Assembly: GCA_020404485.1 (NCBI GenBank)
Contig: DYDT01000010.1
Coordinates: forward strand, 1-8,021
DNA from: Rickettsia endosymbiont of Diachasma alloeum
GTDB taxonomy: Bacteria; Pseudomonadota; Alphaproteobacteria; Rickettsiales; Rickettsiaceae
DNA: 8,021 bases
Direction: 5' to 3'
Below are positions 6,869 to 8,021 of the stretch, in pieces; positions within the stretch are counted from its first letter, which is position 1; every line of letters begins with the position of its first letter. The notes below the pieces were generated by a model. The model did not search any database, was not told where the DNA came from, and saw only the letters and a program-made list of their open reading frames with translations. Made by a program: the position numbers and the translations under genes.

Positions 6869-6902
6869 ACGCCCGCTATAAATTAATTAAGGTAAATTAT
6901 CA
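6841..6902. repeat. Palindrome abutting the ankyrin start codon (27-bp arms, 25 paired)
   Basis: Bases 6841-6867 pair with 6876-6902 around the 8-nt loop TACGCCCG. The outer 12 bp (TGATAATTTACC with GGTAAATTATCA) are perfect, and the inner 15 bp contain two mismatches (6855/6888 and 6860/6883). The right arm contains the ribosome binding site and the A of the start codon. The left arm contains the promoter. Together with the AT-rich 6805-6840 stretch, in which I see no strong terminator, it fills the 97-bp gap after ileS. Confidence 0.85.
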
Positions 6903-7945
6903 TGAAAAAAGCCCCCTCTTTAGCTCTAGGAAATTTTTTTAAAACTAAAAAACAAATTTTAAAAGCAGATATTCATAAACTTATAAAAACCAATCAAACC
7001 AACTATGTTGATCCTAAATATGGAACAGCATTAAATAGAGCAATTAAACTAAAAGATGAACAAATAATAGCAGAATTGTTAGCAAGGAAAGTTGATATAG
7101 ATAAAGCTATTTATTTTGCAATAGGTCATGAATATACCCTAGAAGAAATTAAAACATTAATTTCCTTATCTCCAGCAGAACTTCCTGATGAGTATCTTTA
7201 TAAATCAGTCCATAAAGGACGTTTAGATCTAGTTAAATATTTTATTGAAGAAAAAGGATTTGATGTTAATACTACAATTAATAATCCTGTACACGGAGGT
7301 GCTATATTAAGTATTGCCACTATGGAGGAACATACTAAGGTAATAGATTACCTACTAAAGAAAGGGGCCACTCCATCTCAAGGCGTTATATCCGCAATAA
7401 TTAAAGGTAATGTAAAAATCTTAAAAAAGTTATTTGAATATGGTGCAACAGCTCACGATGGCTATTCAGAAGACCTTGTTGCTTTATTAGTAAATGCTGC
7501 AATACCAGCTAATGATCCCACTTGTTGCAAAAGTTCGGATTCTGAAACAAAAGAAGATTTATCTAATTATGTAGAAATACTTAAATTTTTATTAGAGCAT
7601 GGCGGTAATCCTAATGCTGAAATTTTAGAAAGAGGAACAGTAATTCTTATAGCATTATCTGCACTTATGGATGAGCCAGAAAATGTTATATATAAAAATA
7701 TTTGTAAATTATTAATTCAGCATGGAGCCGATACTTCAAAATTTAAAAGTTATACAAAAACTATAACTATGCTAAAAAAGGAAATGGGGTTGGAAGCAAA
7801 AGTGATTGATAATGACGATTTTAAAGATGAAGGGTATATTTCTGATTCTGCTGACGCTAATCAACCATCTAAAAAAGGTTCTAAATTAGTGGATACTTCT
7901 TCTAATGTTAGCAACGGAAGTAAAATGATACAGAGCAACGGATAA
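6902..7945 (+). CDS. Ankyrin-repeat protein
   Basis: The 347 aa form a soluble protein, hydrophilic, with no signal peptide or membrane segment. Degenerate ankyrin repeats are recognisable by the pattern of two helices followed by a GA/D turn. They lie at about 40-70 (GTALNRAIKLKDEQIIAELL), 98-125 (YKSVHKGRLDLVKYFIEEKG, then DVN), 133-160 (GGAILSIATMEEHTKVIDYL, then KKGATP), 163-190 (SAIIKGNVKILKKLFEYGAT), 223-240 (YVEILKFLLEHGGNPNAE) and 247-280 (VILIALSALMDE, then NICKLLIQHGADTS). An insert at about 197-220 (ANDPTCCKSSDSETKED) interrupts the array. The C-terminal 45 residues are polar, Ser/Asn/Lys-rich and probably disordered. Ankyrin proteins bind other proteins, and in intracellular bacteria some are secreted into the host; secretion here is only inference. 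It has its own promoter, an AAGG ribosome site, and a start codon at the edge of a palindrome. Alternative starts are unlikely, because the next ATG is far inside the array. Confidence 0.85.
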   Translation: MKKAPSLALGNFFKTKKQILKADIHKLIKTNQTNYVDPKYGTALNRAIKLKDEQIIAELLARKVDIDKAIYFAIGHEYTLEEIKTLISLSPAELPDEYLYKSVHKGRLDLVKYFIEEKGFDVNTTINNPVHGGAILSIATMEEHTKVIDYLLKKGATPSQGVISAIIKGNVKILKKLFEYGATAHDGYSEDLVALLVNAAIPANDPTCCKSSDSETKEDLSNYVEILKFLLEHGGNPNAEILERGTVILIALSALMDEPENVIYKNICKLLIQHGADTSKFKSYTKTITMLKKEMGLEAKVIDNDDFKDEGYISDSADANQPSKKGSKLVDTSSNVSNGSKMIQSNG

Positions 7946-7950
7946 AAATT

Positions 7951-8008
7951 GATACAGTATTAATAGTGTATCCTCCTGGTAAGGAGGTAAAAAAGAATGT
8001 TAATACTG
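7951..8008 (+). promoter_or_regulatory. Structured leader that can enclose the ribosome binding site of the next gene
   Basis: Two nested perfect inverted repeats surround the start. CAGTATTAA (7955-7963) pairs with TTAATACTG (8000-8008), extendable by U-G and A-U pairs into the ATG. Inside it, CCTCCT (7972-7977) pairs with the Shine-Dalgarno AGGAGG (7982-7987) across a 4-nt loop, GGTA. An alternative stem, GATACA (7951-7956) with TGTATC (7967-7972), uses bases of both and is therefore mutually exclusive with them. No -10/-35 pair was recognised, so the gene may depend on read-through from the ankyrin gene. Confidence 0.5.
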
Positions 8009-8021
8009 GAGCAAATAATGG
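7997..8021 (+). CDS. 5' end of an unidentified gene (partial, runs off right edge)
   Basis: A complete Shine-Dalgarno AAGGAGG (7981-7987) lies 9 nt before an ATG at 7997. Eight codons follow without a stop: MLILEQIM. It starts 51 bp after the ankyrin gene on the same strand, so the two may form an operon. Eight residues do not allow a family call. This is the only gene in the window with a textbook ribosome binding site. The same AGGAGG is paired with an upstream CCTCCT, so its translation may be controlled by the leader structure. Confidence 0.5.

Overview
The window is AT-rich chromosomal DNA that looks like an obligate intracellular alphaproteobacterium of the genus Rickettsia. The evidence is the low-GC codon use, the RNase PH / GrpE divergent pair, a eukaryote-like (type II) isoleucyl-tRNA synthetase, a queuine/queuosine-precursor importer, an ankyrin-repeat protein, and several palindromic elements of the Rickettsia palindromic element (RPE) kind, two of which lie in frame inside a protein gene. 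I cannot name the species from sequence alone.

Layout, left to right. (1) Minus strand: the first 14 codons of a TlyA-like S4-domain gene run off the left edge and overlap the stop of rph by ATGA. (2) A 147-bp divergent promoter region follows, with a sigma32-like CCCCAT box. (3) Plus strand: grpE, then 19 bp later a PerM/AI-2E-family membrane protein. (4) A 259-bp convergent intergenic region is almost entirely folded palindromic repeat with a terminator-like hairpin at its apex. The repeat runs into the 3' end of the next gene and supplies its C-terminal tail. (5) Minus strand: a YhhQ-family queuosine-precursor/queuine transporter. (6) A 73-bp divergent spacer, then plus strand: ileS (1075 aa) carrying two in-frame palindromic insertions, one in the editing domain and one in the anticodon-binding region. 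(7) A 97-bp spacer holds a large palindrome that contains a good sigma70 promoter and abuts the start codon of an ankyrin-repeat gene. (8) At the right edge a new plus-strand gene begins behind a textbook Shine-Dalgarno sequence enclosed in nested inverted repeats.

Functionally most of this is housekeeping: RNA 3'-end maturation (Rph), DnaK nucleotide exchange (GrpE), tRNA charging (IleS), and import of a tRNA-modification precursor (YhhQ). The ankyrin gene is the accessory, possibly host-directed, part. The least ordinary signals are non-coding or repeat-derived: palindromes that have become protein sequence, a palindrome positioned to hide the ankyrin start codon on read-through transcripts but not on its own promoter's transcript, and a potentially switch-like leader at the right edge.
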